Source of the DNA: an uncultured Eubacteriales bacterium
Lineage (GTDB): Bacteria > Bacillota > Clostridia > Oscillospirales > Ruminococcaceae
Direction of reading: 5' to 3'
NCBI GenBank assembly: GCA_900314975.1
Contig: OMXI01000008.1
Span: 1-63,648, forward strand
DNA: 63,648 nucleotides
How positions within the stretch are numbered: the stretch's first letter is position 1; every line of letters starts with the position of its first letter. The position numbers were made by a program, and so were the translations under genes. Under the pieces are notes generated by a model. It was given only the letters and a program-made list of their open reading frames with translations, did no database searches and was not told the origin of the DNA. Of this stretch, positions 56,075-63,648 are shown piece after piece.

Positions 56075-56970
56075 TGAACATTCTTGAAGTTAAAGACCTG
56101 CGCAAGTCCTTCGGCTCAAAAACCGTGCTTGACGGCTTGACCTTCTCGGTGAGCGAGGGCAGCGTGTTCGGCTTTATCGGCAGAAACGGCGCAGGCAAGA
56201 CCACCACTATGAAAATAATCCTCGGGCTGCTCAAAGCCGACAGCGGCGAGGTCACCGTCTGCGGCGAAAGGGTCAGATACGGCAGCACCCCGACCAATAA
56301 GTTCATCGGCTATCTGCCCGACGTCCCCGAGTTCTACAGCTACATGACCGCAAAGGAGTACCTGCGGCTTTGCGGCGAGGTCACGGGCATGAAGCAAAGC
56401 GAGATAAAAGCGCGTTCAAGCGAGCTTTTGGAGCTTGTCGGTCTTGCACAGGAAAAGCATCGCATCAAGGGCTTTTCGCGCGGTATGAAGCAGCGCCTTG
56501 GTATCGCGCAGGCGCTTATCAACAAGCCGCGTCTGCTCATCTGTGACGAGCCGACATCGGCGCTTGACCCCGTGGGCAGAAAAGAAATTCTTGAAATAAT
56601 CAGCTCTGCAAAGGGCGAAACGAGTGTTATCTTTTCCACGCATATTCTTTCCGATGTTGAAAAAATCTGCGACGATACCGCAATACTCGAAAAAGGCAAA
56701 ACCGTCCTGTCGGGTACCGTCAGCGAGCTTAAAGCAAAGCGCTCGGGGAGCGACCTGCATATCGTCACCGCCAATGCGGGCGATACCCCAAAAGCAGCGC
56801 AGCTGCTCGGCGGTGAGATTTTCGGCGGCACCGTCATAGTCAGAAATGCCTCGCAGGATAAGATCTTCAGCACCCTTAAAACGATAAGCGAAAACAGGAT
56901 ACCCGTGCTGAAAATTGAGCACGCCGAGCCCGACCTTGAACAGCTTTTTATGGAGGTGATAGGCAAATGA
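56074..56970 (+). CDS. ABC transporter ATP-binding protein (BcrA-like)
   Basis: 298 residues. Walker A GRNGAGKTTTMKI (about 36-48), signature FSRGMKQRLGIAQAL, Walker B LLICDEPTSALDP and the switch FSTHILSD are intact. It belongs to the drug-export or self-immunity group with the extra C-terminal domain. It overlaps the permease gene by four bases (ATGA). Confidence 0.92.
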   Translation: MNILEVKDLRKSFGSKTVLDGLTFSVSEGSVFGFIGRNGAGKTTTMKIILGLLKADSGEVTVCGERVRYGSTPTNKFIGYLPDVPEFYSYMTAKEYLRLCGEVTGMKQSEIKARSSELLELVGLAQEKHRIKGFSRGMKQRLGIAQALINKPRLLICDEPTSALDPVGRKEILEIISSAKGETSVIFSTHILSDVEKICDDTAILEKGKTVLSGTVSELKAKRSGSDLHIVTANAGDTPKAAQLLGGEIFGGTVIVRNASQDKIFSTLKTISENRIPVLKIEHAEPDLEQLFMEVIGK

Positions 56971-57737
56971 ACGGCTTCTCACCCTTTCTGAAAAAGGAAT
57001 TTTTCGAGCTTTACCGCAAGGGCAGACTGCTGCTTTTCGGCATACTCTTCGTGTTCTTCGGCATCGAAGCGCCCGCGCTGGCAAAGCTCACCCCCAAACT
57101 TTTCAAAATGATGTCCGACGAGTTTGAGCAGCAGGGCATCGTCATCAAGGACGTGACCTCGACCGCCGCGACCTCGTGGGAGCAGTTTTTCGGCAACCTG
57201 CCCGTTATACTGATAGTTTTCGTGATAGTCTTTGCAGGCAGCGTCACAAACGAGTTTTCAAGCGGCAGCGTGATACCGCTTCTCACAAAAGGGCTTTCGC
57301 GCACCGCGTTTATGCTCTCAAAGCTCACAAGTACGCTGCTCACCTGGTCAGCAGGGCTGTGGCTGTGCTTTGGCATAACCTATGCCTACACCGCGTATTA
57401 CTGGAAAGACAACTCCGTGCAAAGCGTACTGCCCGCAATAATGCTGTGGTGGCTTTTCTCGGTAATGGTCATCTGCCTGATGTTCTTTTTCGCATCGTTT
57501 GTTAAAACGCATATCCAGGTCATGATATGCACGGGCAGCATCGTGTTCGCAATGTCGATAATCGGTATCGCCCAATCGGTCAAAAAGTATCTTCCTATCA
57601 CCGTTACTGAAAGTATGGACTTGTGTACAGGCGCAGAAAGCGTTTCGGATATCCTGCCCGCAATTATTATTACCGCCGCAGTGACAGTCTGCTCCGCAGT
57701 GTTCTCTGTGGTGCTTATCAGCAAAAAGAAACTATAA
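56967..57737 (+). CDS. ABC-2 type permease
   Basis: 256 residues, with the start FLKKEFFELYRKGRLLLFGI typical of ABC-2 permeases, about six membrane segments and the conserved TNEFSSGSVIPLLTKGLSRT loop after the second segment. It works with the ATPase just upstream. Substrate unknown; the neighbourhood suggests an antimicrobial peptide or envelope stress export role. Confidence 0.88.
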   Translation: MNGFSPFLKKEFFELYRKGRLLLFGILFVFFGIEAPALAKLTPKLFKMMSDEFEQQGIVIKDVTSTAATSWEQFFGNLPVILIVFVIVFAGSVTNEFSSGSVIPLLTKGLSRTAFMLSKLTSTLLTWSAGLWLCFGITYAYTAYYWKDNSVQSVLPAIMLWWLFSVMVICLMFFFASFVKTHIQVMICTGSIVFAMSIIGIAQSVKKYLPITVTESMDLCTGAESVSDILPAIIITAAVTVCSAVFSVVLISKKKL

Positions 57738-57762
57738 ATCGGAATTTAGCGTCTTTGACGCT

Positions 57763-58005
57763 AACAGTGAATAGTGAATAACGAATAGTGAAAAGTTTAT
57801 AGTTAAGGTATCGCCTTGCGACGCTGACCGACCTTTCGGACGCTGACCGACCTCACGGTCGCTGACCGACCTCACGGTCGCTGACCGACCTCACGGTCGC
57901 TGACCGACCTCACGGTCGCTCAGGAGAGTATCCTTCGGATACCCTTTAATAATCATGTGAGCGAAGCGAACACCACTACTATTCACTCTTCACTATTCAT
58001 TGCTT
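57763..58005. mobile_element. MITE-like element with terminal inverted repeats
   Basis: About 243 bp, no coding capacity. The left end (57763-57790) reads AACAGTGAATAGTGAATAAC; the right end (57978-58005), read on the other strand, begins AAGCAATGAATAGTGAAGAG; they agree at most positions over about 28 bp. It carries a palindromic tandem array and lies between a perfect hairpin TTAGCGTC-TTT-GACGCTAA (57746-57764) and the operon terminator. Probably a non-autonomous element in the 3' region of the ABC operon. Confidence 0.65.
57823..57917. repeat. Five 19-bp palindromic tandem repeats
   Basis: Five head-to-tail units of GCTGACCGACCTCACGGTC; four are identical, the first differs at three bases (CCTTTCGGAC end). 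Each unit contains GACCG-ACCTCA-CGGTC, a small hairpin. No spacers, so not CRISPR. Confidence 0.9.
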
Positions 58006-58030
58006 ATCGGCGCAAAGCGCCGATTTTTCT
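58006..58030 (+). terminator. Terminator downstream of the ABC operon and MITE
   Basis: ATCGGCGC-AAA-GCGCCGAT followed by TTTTCTGTTTTG. Confidence 0.85.
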
Positions 58031-58059
58031 GTTTTGTTCGTTTTTTTGGACATTTAGTC

Positions 58060-58088
58060 TTGCAAAAGCGGAAAATGTGTGTTATAAT
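58060..58088 (+). promoter_or_regulatory. Promoter of the Ser/Thr-rich lipoprotein
   Basis: TTGCAA (58060-58065), 17-bp spacer ending in TGT, TATAAT (58083-58088), extended -10. Confidence 0.75.
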
Positions 58089-58135
58089 CATAAAAACAGT
58101 ATACAAAACAGTATTAAGGAAGTGCCATAAGCATT

Positions 58136-58621
58136 ATGATAAAAAAACCACTTGCAGCCCTGCTTGCCTGCGCAGCAATGTGCCTTGCACTCGTAAGCTG
58201 CGGCGATGATAACAGCTACGAAGGGCATCTGAAGCTGCACTCAATAACAGGTACTGAAAGCCCCGAGGATTCCTCAAGCGCGCAAAGCGAGAGCAGCACC
58301 ACATCCTCGTCATTCAAATGGAGCATAAGACACACATCTCCCACAACTACGACCACTACCGTCAGCAGCACCTCAGCGCAGACCACCTCTACCGCTTCCG
58401 AAAGCACCACGCAGCAGGAAACAACCACCACAACGCAGCCCACCGTTACTGCCGCGCCGACCTATACGCCTGCGCCCACACAGCAGGTTACCGCTGCACC
58501 GACGCACACATCACCGCAGACGGCTTCCACCACAAGCTCGGCAACACAGCCGACCTCCGAAAGCAGCGAGCCTGTAACGTCATCACGCCAGCAGGGCACC
58601 AATTTCACACTCGCGGAATAA
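58136..58621 (+). CDS. Ser/Thr-rich lipoprotein
   Basis: 161 residues. The signal peptide IKKPLAALLACAAMCLALVS leads to a lipobox cysteine at C22 (VSCGDD). The mature part is almost wholly Thr, Ser, Pro, Ala and Gln (for example TTTTTVSSTSAQTTSTASES), disordered and likely glycosylated or a cell-wall spacer. No folded domain is visible. AAGGAAG site upstream. Function unknown. Confidence 0.7.
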   Translation: MIKKPLAALLACAAMCLALVSCGDDNSYEGHLKLHSITGTESPEDSSSAQSESSTTSSSFKWSIRHTSPTTTTTTVSSTSAQTTSTASESTTQQETTTTTQPTVTAAPTYTPAPTQQVTAAPTHTSPQTASTTSSATQPTSESSEPVTSSRQQGTNFTLAE

Positions 58622-58630
58622 TACATAAAA

Positions 58631-58669
58631 AAAACAGCCATACAGATTTTGAAGTCTGTATGGCTTTTT
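58631..58669. terminator. Bidirectional terminator
   Basis: AGCCATACAGA/TCTGTATGGCT around TTTTGAAG with A-run and T-run flanks; it serves both the lipoprotein (+) and the zinc-ribbon gene (-). Confidence 0.9.
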
Positions 58670-58675
58670 GTATCG

Positions 58676-59434
58676 CTACGGTTTTTCCTCCGCCATAAAC
58701 ATCGGCATTATCCACGCCTTCATAATGTCATCCGCGTCCTTTTCCTCACCGTTTATCACCAGCTTGTCAACAACGCGCTTACCCGCAAACTTGGAGAAAT
58801 GCAGCTCGTACTTGTCGCCGTCCTTTGTCTTGCCGACAAAATATACACCCTTGGTGAATCTGAAATGCCACCAGCCCGACTCAAAGTAGTTGCTCATAGC
58901 CTCACCGTAGGTATCTGCAACCAGAGGGTTTTCGCCCTCTATCCCGAAATCATATGTAGCGTTTCGGTACATCAGTATAAAAATACCGCCGACCGCAAAA
59001 TACAGCACCACAAGCGCCAGAACTATCCACGCCAGCTTGTTGAGCTTTGGGTGCAGCGAGCTTTTCCTCTCGTTTCCGCTGGTAGTTTCTATCTCCGTTG
59101 CGCGTATGCCTTTTGCCTGCGCATCAAAATTATTGTTTCCAAGATTGCGCATTTTCGCCATTTTGCGCGCATTTTCAGCCTTATGCTGTGTTTCCTTGGC
59201 ACTGCGTTCCCTTTCCTTTGTGAGCGTACCGTTGGTCGCAGACATCATCGGCGAGAACTGCCTTTTCACATCAGTAAGCTGTTTATTCTCATACATCCCT
59301 TGGTTTATCGCGCTGAATTGGCTTTCGCTTTTAACTACGGTCTTGTGCTGCCTCGGAGCAACCTTTCCGCAGTTTGTGCAAAGCCTCTCACCGTCCGCCA
59401 GGGGCGCACCGCAGTTTTTACAAAATTGACTCAT
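58676..59434 (-). CDS. Zinc-ribbon membrane protein with outside domain
   Basis: 252 residues. Zinc ribbon C5, C8, C19, C22 (CKNCG and CTNCG); a linker with a charged helical stretch (about 70-95, KERERSAKETQHKAENARKM) that could form a coiled coil; one membrane segment (about 133-156); a C-terminal domain of about 95 residues containing YFESGWWHFRFTKGVYFVGK. It shares only its architecture with the genes at 17337 and 18588. Role unknown. Confidence 0.7.
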   Translation of the reverse strand: MSQFCKNCGAPLADGERLCTNCGKVAPRQHKTVVKSESQFSAINQGMYENKQLTDVKRQFSPMMSATNGTLTKERERSAKETQHKAENARKMAKMRNLGNNNFDAQAKGIRATEIETTSGNERKSSLHPKLNKLAWIVLALVVLYFAVGGIFILMYRNATYDFGIEGENPLVADTYGEAMSNYFESGWWHFRFTKGVYFVGKTKDGDKYELHFSKFAGKRVVDKLVINGEEKDADDIMKAWIMPMFMAEEKP

Positions 59435-59476
59435 ACCTTCGCCTTTCCGGCATTACCCTTCATATTTTTACTTTCT

Positions 59477-60064
59477 TTACTTTATGTATCTCATCACCGC
59501 AACGACCTTGCCGATTATCTGCACATCGTCAGCGATGATAGGCTGCATCGTGTCATTTTCGGGCTGAAGCCTGAAATGCCCGTCCTCCTTGTAAAACCTC
59601 TTTACCGTAGCGTCGCTGCCGTCGACCATCGCGACGACTATCTCGCCGTTTTCGGCATAATCGGTCTTTTCCACGATAACAATATCACCGTCGAGTATCG
59701 CAGCCTTTATCATCGACTCACCCGAAACCTTCAGCGCGAACAGCTCACCGGGGTAAGACTTGGGCGGCTGAAAGCTGATGTAATCGGTGATATCCTCAAT
59801 AGCCGTTATCGGCTGCCCCGCGGTGACCTTGCCAACCAAAGGCACTCTTGCAGCGCCTCTGCCTGCAAGGCGGATAGCGCGGTTCTGCTTGTCGCCCTTT
59901 TCGATAAGCCCTTTGCTTGTCAGCGAGGCGATATATCTGTGTGCGGTCGAGGTCGAGCGAAAGCCCAGCTGCGCACAGATCTCTCTTACTGTGGGCGGGT
60001 ATCCTTCCTCGATACGCTGTCTGATAAGGTCATAGACCTGTCTTTCAGTCTCGTTCAGATTCAT
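59477..60064 (-). CDS. lexA: SOS repressor LexA
   Basis: Represses SOS genes and cleaves itself when RecA is activated; 195 residues from the ATG giving MNLNETERQVYDLIRQRIEE, 5 nt after AAAGGAGG. The winged HTH occupies about 1-65 (PPTVREICAQLGFRSTSTAH). The cleavage site is the Ala-Gly in KVTAGQPI; the catalytic Ser is in KVSGESMIKA and the Lys in ATVKRFYKE. It lies 16 bp after murC, probably in one transcript. Confidence 0.97.
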   Translation of the reverse strand: MNLNETERQVYDLIRQRIEEGYPPTVREICAQLGFRSTSTAHRYIASLTSKGLIEKGDKQNRAIRLAGRGAARVPLVGKVTAGQPITAIEDITDYISFQPPKSYPGELFALKVSGESMIKAAILDGDIVIVEKTDYAENGEIVVAMVDGSDATVKRFYKEDGHFRLQPENDTMQPIIADDVQIIGKVVAVMRYIK

Positions 60065-60080
60065 AGTGCCTCCTTTCAGG

Positions 60081-61517
60081 CTATGCGTTATCCTCCCTGA
60101 GCTTTTTCGCCAGCATTTTCGCAAGCTTGTAAACATCACCGCAGCCAAGTGTTATCACAAGGTCGCCCTGCTGTGCGTTTTGTGCTATGTAGTCCACGCA
60201 CTGCATAAAGTTGTATTCCTTTTGCTGCGCGGTCTGCTTGTCGGCAAGCTCGTGGTCGGTGACAAAGTACACCGAACCCTTGACCTTTTCACCGAGCATC
60301 TCGGTGTAAATGCCGTCAGTGTTTTTCTCACGGCTGCCCATAATGTCGGTAATCACCGCAATATCGGCAATTTCAAGCGCCGAGACAAAATCGTCCATAA
60401 GTATCTTTGTTCTTGAATAGGTAAACGGCTGGAACACCGCCCACACCCTGCCGAAATCAAGACCCTTTGCCGCTTTGAGCGTACACTCTATCTCTTTGGG
60501 GTGGTGAGCATAGTCGTCAACTATCGTTATGCCCTTTACCTCGTCTATCTTCTGAAAGCGCCTTACTGCGCCGAAGAAACTGTCAAGTCCCTTGCGTATG
60601 CCTTCCCACGAAACGCCCTCGTACCTTGCCGCCGCGATAGCCGCCAGCGCATTGAGTACATTGTGGTCGCCCGGAACGTGTATCGCCATGCTGCCCGCGC
60701 TTTCGCCCTTGTAAAACACCTCAAAGTCGGTGCGCAAGCCCTTCTTGCCCGTGATAACGGCGCTGTAATCGTTTTTGCGGTCAAAGCCGAAGGTTATCTT
60801 TTCCTTGTCCACACTGTCGACCGCCTTGTGCGAGTTTTCGTCATCGCCGTTGAAAACAATGCACTTGGTCGTCTTGTTCGCAAACACGTTAAAGCTCTTG
60901 ATAATGTTTTCTATGTTCTTGAAATATTCAAGGTGGTCGGCGTCAACGTTGAGTATCACCGCAACATCGGGGTAGAACTTGAGAAAATGGTCCTGATACT
61001 CGCACGATTCGCACACCATAACGCTGCTTGAACCGCTCCTGCCCGAGCCGTTTATGCTCGGCAGCTTGCCGCCGATAACGCACGAAAGGTCAACGCCATC
61101 GTCAAGAAATATCTGCGTGAGCATCGAAGATGTCGTGGTCTTTCCGTGTGTGCCGCAAACGCATACCGCATCGTCATACCAGCTTGTGATAAGTCCGAGT
61201 ATGTCCGCCCTCTCGCATACATAGGCTTTCCCAGCCTTTTCAGCCTCCTTTGAGGCGATAAGCTCGGGGTTGTCAGCCATTATCGCGGCAGTGTAGATTA
61301 TCAGCTGTGCGCCCTCTATATTCTCCGCACGCTGACCGAGGAACACCTCGATACCCATCTTTCGCACCGCGTCAAGCGTTTCGGTCTCGTTGTTGTCCGA
61401 GCCTGTGATATGGTAGCCCTTGCTGTGAAATATCTGCACGATAGGGTACATACCCGACCCGCCTATGCCGATAAAATGTACGTTTTTTACGTTTTCAAGT
61501 ATCTTGTCGCTTATCAT
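60081..61517 (-). CDS. murC: UDP-N-acetylmuramate--L-alanine ligase
   Basis: Adds the first amino acid of the peptidoglycan stem; 478 residues from the ATG giving MISDKILENVKNVHFIGIGG, 9 nt after GGAG. The N-domain has GIGGSGMYPIVQIFHSKGY; the ATP loop is CGTHGKTTTSSML; HPGDHNVLNALAA-like VPGDHNVLNALAAIAAARYE and DDYAHHPKEIECTLKA follow. It precedes lexA, an unusual pair of wall synthesis and SOS control. Confidence 0.96.
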   Translation of the reverse strand: MISDKILENVKNVHFIGIGGSGMYPIVQIFHSKGYHITGSDNNETETLDAVRKMGIEVFLGQRAENIEGAQLIIYTAAIMADNPELIASKEAEKAGKAYVCERADILGLITSWYDDAVCVCGTHGKTTTSSMLTQIFLDDGVDLSCVIGGKLPSINGSGRSGSSSVMVCESCEYQDHFLKFYPDVAVILNVDADHLEYFKNIENIIKSFNVFANKTTKCIVFNGDDENSHKAVDSVDKEKITFGFDRKNDYSAVITGKKGLRTDFEVFYKGESAGSMAIHVPGDHNVLNALAAIAAARYEGVSWEGIRKGLDSFFGAVRRFQKIDEVKGITIVDDYAHHPKEIECTLKAAKGLDFGRVWAVFQPFTYSRTKILMDDFVSALEIADIAVITDIMGSREKNTDGIYTEMLGEKVKGSVYFVTDHELADKQTAQQKEYNFMQCVDYIAQNAQQGDLVITLGCGDVYKLAKMLAKKLREDNA

Positions 61518-61541
61518 TAAAAATAACTCCGTTTCCTTCGG

Positions 61542-61567
61542 CGAATATTTGTTCACCTTATATTATA
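61542..61567 (-). promoter_or_regulatory. murC-lexA promoter -10 with LexA-box-like site
   Basis: TATAAT at 61562-61567 (minus strand; -35 poor) followed at 61542-61555 by CGAATATTTGTTCA, close to the Gram-positive LexA box CGAACRNRYGTTYC. The site overlaps the predicted start of transcription. Confidence 0.5.
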
Positions 61568-61663
61568 GTACAATAACGAATAAAAATAAAGTGCTTTTGA
61601 ATATTTTTTATAATTTTGGGCAAAAATTTTATTACTTATTAATATTTTAAAGGAGATGATCTT

Positions 61664-61933
61664 ATGCAGATAACCGAGGTAAAAATCAGAAAGCTTCTGG
61701 ATACGGGCAGACTGCGCGCAGTCGTCAGCGTTACCTTTGACGGAGTGTTCGCCGTACACGATATAAAGGTGGTGCAGGGCGAGCAGCGCCTGTTCGTCGC
61801 TATGCCCAGCCGCCGCGAGAACGACGGAACCTTCCGCGATGTAGTACACCCGATAAATGCGCAGTTTCGGCAGCTGACCGAAAACGCCGTGCTTGAAAGC
61901 TACAAAAATGCGCTCGCCGAAAAAAGTTCATAA
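61664..61933 (+). CDS. spoVG: SpoVG family regulator
   Basis: Nucleic-acid-binding protein affecting septation, sporulation and envelope genes; 89 residues. MQITEVKIRKLLDTGRLRAV, the VTFDGVFAVHDIKVVQG stretch and FVAMPSRRENDGTFRDVVHP are the family signature. An AAAGGAG site precedes the ATG; a TATAAT at 61609-61614 lies upstream without a clear -35, so another sigma factor is possible. Confidence 0.96.
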   Translation: MQITEVKIRKLLDTGRLRAVVSVTFDGVFAVHDIKVVQGEQRLFVAMPSRRENDGTFRDVVHPINAQFRQLTENAVLESYKNALAEKSS

Positions 61934-61942
61934 CGTGCGTTA

Positions 61943-61971
61943 TTGACAAAAAGCGCGAAAGGGTGTATATT
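61943..61971 (+). promoter_or_regulatory. Promoter of serS
   Basis: TTGACA (61943-61948), 17-bp spacer, TATATT (61966-61971). A GC-rich ACCGC/GCGGT hairpin (61988-62002) follows in the short leader. No T-box fits. Confidence 0.75.
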
Positions 61972-62020
61972 ATCTTTATGTGGAAAAACCGCCGCGCGCG
62001 GTAATAAAGGAGTAATAAAT

Positions 62021-63310
62021 ATGCTTGATATCAAACTTGTTCGCACAAACCCCGAGCTTGTAAAGGAAAACATCAAAAAGAAGTTCCAGGACGAAAAGCT
62101 CGTCCTCGTTGACGAGGTACTCGACCTTGATGCAAAGTTCAGAGCCGCTAAAACAAAGTGCGACGAGCTTCGCAACAAAAGAAAGGTAATGTCCAAACAG
62201 ATCGGCGGTCTTATGGGCAAGGGTCTTAAAGACGAGGCTGAAAAGGTAAAGGCAGAGGTTTCGGCTATCGGTGCAGAGCTTGAACAGCTTGAAAAGGACG
62301 AAACCACATATGAAGCGCAGATACGCGAGAGAATGCTCGTTATCCCCAACATCATCGACGACAGCGTGCCTATCGGTAAGGACGACAGCGAAAATGTCGA
62401 GATAGAGCGCTTCGGCGAGCCTGTTGTCCCCGACTTTGAGGTTCCCTACCACGTTGATATTATGGAGAGCTTTGATGGTATCGACCTTGACAGCGCAAGA
62501 AGAACGTCAGGCAACGGCTTTTACTATCTCAAAGGCGATATAGCAAGACTGCACTCTGCTATCCTTTCCTACGCAAGAGACTTTATGATAGACCGCGGCT
62601 TTACATACTACATTCCGCCGTTTATGATCCGTTCCGACGTCGTTACGGGCGTTATGAGCTTTGCGGAAATGGAAAATATGATGTATAAGATAGAGGGCGA
62701 GGACCTGTACCTTATCGGTACCTCCGAGCATTCTATGATAGGCAAGTTCATCGACACTATCACTCCCGAAAGTGAGCTTCCCAAAACGCTTACCAGCTAC
62801 TCGCCCTGCTTCAGAAAAGAGGTCGGCGCGCACGGTATCGAGGAAAGAGGCGTGTACAGGATACACCAGTTTGAAAAGCAGGAAATGATAGTTGTCTGCA
62901 AGCCCGAGGACTCAATGAAATGGTACGATAAGCTGTGGCAGAACAGCGTAGATTTCTTCCGCAGCCTCGATATCCCCGTAAGAACGCTTGAGTGCTGCTC
63001 GGGCGACCTTGCAGACCTTAAAGTAAAGAGCTGCGACGTTGAGGCTTGGAGCCCAAGACAGAAAAAGTATTTCGAGGTCGGCTCGTGTTCAAACCTCGGC
63101 GACGCGCAGGCAAGACGCCTTGCTATAAGGATAAAGGGCGAGGACGGACAGAAATATTTCGCACATACGCTCAATAATACAGTCGTTGCACCGCCGAGAA
63201 TGCTTATCGCATTTTTGGAGAACAACCTCCGGGCAGACGGGACCGTCAGGATTCCGGAAGTACTGCGTCCCTATATGGGCGGAAAAGAAAAACTGGTCCC
63301 TAAAAAGTAA
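62021..63310 (+). CDS. serS: Seryl-tRNA synthetase
   Basis: Class II synthetase, 429 residues from the ATG giving MLDIKLVRTNPELVKENIKK with an AAAGGAG site. The N-terminal coiled coil (about 30-105) binds the tRNA long arm. The catalytic part has motif 2 SPCFRKEVGAHG (preceded by TSEHSMIG) and motif 3 with the NNTVVAPPRMLIAFLENN end. Codon choice changes in the last 30 or so codons (GGG, CGG, ATT, CCG, GAA instead of the GGC, CGT, ATC/ATA, CCC, GAG seen before), while the protein stays normal. Confidence 0.96.
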   Translation: MLDIKLVRTNPELVKENIKKKFQDEKLVLVDEVLDLDAKFRAAKTKCDELRNKRKVMSKQIGGLMGKGLKDEAEKVKAEVSAIGAELEQLEKDETTYEAQIRERMLVIPNIIDDSVPIGKDDSENVEIERFGEPVVPDFEVPYHVDIMESFDGIDLDSARRTSGNGFYYLKGDIARLHSAILSYARDFMIDRGFTYYIPPFMIRSDVVTGVMSFAEMENMMYKIEGEDLYLIGTSEHSMIGKFIDTITPESELPKTLTSYSPCFRKEVGAHGIEERGVYRIHQFEKQEMIVVCKPEDSMKWYDKLWQNSVDFFRSLDIPVRTLECCSGDLADLKVKSCDVEAWSPRQKKYFEVGSCSNLGDAQARRLAIRIKGEDGQKYFAHTLNNTVVAPPRMLIAFLENNLRADGTVRIPEVLRPYMGGKEKLVPKK

Positions 63311-63327
63311 AGGAATGCGCGCAGTAC

Positions 63328-63364
63328 AAATACCGCCGGGACATTTCTGCCCTGGCGGTATTTT
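63328..63364. terminator. Terminator of serS
   Basis: AATACCGCC/GGCGGTATT arms with a partial GGG/CCC extension, then TTTCTTCC, 18 bp after the serS stop. Confidence 0.8.
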
Positions 63365-63382
63365 CTTCCTCGTATTCTGTAG

Positions 63383-63648
63383 TTACTTCCCGTCCTTATC
63401 CGGGAACGTCAGGTTGCGGTAATCGCTGTCCTGATACTCATGAGTGTCATCCTTATCCCGGATGTCGATGGCATGGTACTGGTCCTCGTAGATATAGCCG
63501 GGCGAGGACTCGATCTCCTCGATACGGAACTTGCCCTGGTTTTTCTCCGTCTCATTCAGGATTGGTGTCTCCCCTGTCTTTTCGTCCACGAACTCAAATG
63601 GCGGGACGCTCTCGAAATGCGCCACCATCGTGAGTCCCACGTTGTCTG
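63383..63648 (-). CDS. C-terminal part of an unidentified protein, cut by the window edge
   Basis: The frame is open to the window end, with 88 complete codons before a TAA. The visible part is hydrophilic and acidic, with AHFESVPPFEFVDEKTGE and HAIDIRDKDDTHEYQDSDYR. I do not recognise the family with certainty. Codon choice (GTG, CTG, ACG, GGG, CCG) differs from the host genes and resembles the last codons of serS, which suggests foreign origin, perhaps an integrated element. Confidence 0.55.
   Translation of the reverse strand, partial: DNVGLTMVAHFESVPPFEFVDEKTGETPILNETEKNQGKFRIEEIESSPGYIYEDQYHAIDIRDKDDTHEYQDSDYRNLTFPDKDGK

Noticed and set aside
57823-57917. CRISPR array
   Set aside because: The units are head to tail with no spacers and there are no cas genes.
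58649-60100. 483-codon plus-strand frame across the zinc-ribbon and lexA genes
   Set aside because: It is antisense to lexA and the zinc-ribbon gene, crosses the terminator at 58631-58669, and has unnatural composition.

Overview
The window comes from an anaerobic, low-to-moderate GC Firmicute of the Ruminococcus/Oscillospiraceae type. This is an inference from gene content: a single-chain pyruvate:ferredoxin oxidoreductase, a GH94 cellobiose phosphorylase, SpoVG, a two-CxxC uS14, a zinc-lid adenylate kinase, the Firmicute order of the S10/spc/alpha ribosomal cluster and of the rimP-nusA-infB operon, and clear sigma-A type promoters (TTGACA-17-TATAAT, often with an extended TGn). No rRNA, tRNA or CRISPR array was seen.

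Layout. (1) 0.4-16.4 kb, minus strand: one continuous S10-spc-alpha cluster from rpsJ to rplQ, including secY, adk, map, a KOW protein, infA and rpoA. It has its own promoter near 16.97 kb, a 535-nt leader with an internal terminator, and an unexpected 263-nt structured gap between rplW and rplB. (2) 17.2-19.3 kb, plus strand: three small envelope genes (two zinc-ribbon membrane proteins and a lipoprotein). (3) 19.4-20.8 kb, minus strand: rplL-rplJ with an L10 leader, plus a separate promoter-to-terminator unit that looks like a small RNA gene. (4) 21.0-25.7 kb: a DUF378 protein (minus), then galM-like epimerase, a membrane protein and cellobiose phosphorylase (plus). (5) 25.9-28.5 kb, minus strand: rpmG-secE-nusG-rplK-rplA with two L1-binding-site look-alikes. 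(6) 28.8-33.8 kb, minus strand: a Gld-like ABC exporter operon. (7) 33.9-44.4 kb, minus strand: the rimP-nusA-ylxR-ylxQ-infB-rbfA-nrnA-truB-nudC-ribF-gltX operon. (8) 44.4-53.2 kb: a PII-like protein, an LCP-like protein, a SLOG protein, alr (plus), nifJ/PFOR and an orphan cbiB. (9) 53.3-58.7 kb, plus strand: guaB, a self-regulated XRE regulator with a small membrane protein and an ABC transporter, then a Ser/Thr-rich lipoprotein. (10) 58.7-63.6 kb: a zinc-ribbon protein, lexA-murC (minus), spoVG and serS (plus), and the edge of what looks like foreign DNA.

Most genes serve translation, transcription and secretion, and their control elements are unusually legible. The most interesting material lies between genes: a candidate small RNA with an anti-Shine-Dalgarno stretch (20.63-20.74 kb), a structured attenuated S10 leader, a family of dispersed hairpin repeats whose stems differ in sequence yet stay paired, a MITE-like element carrying a tandem array of 19-bp palindromes, a duplicated structured element upstream of the SLOG gene, and a codon-usage break at the 3' end of serS that may be an integration junction.
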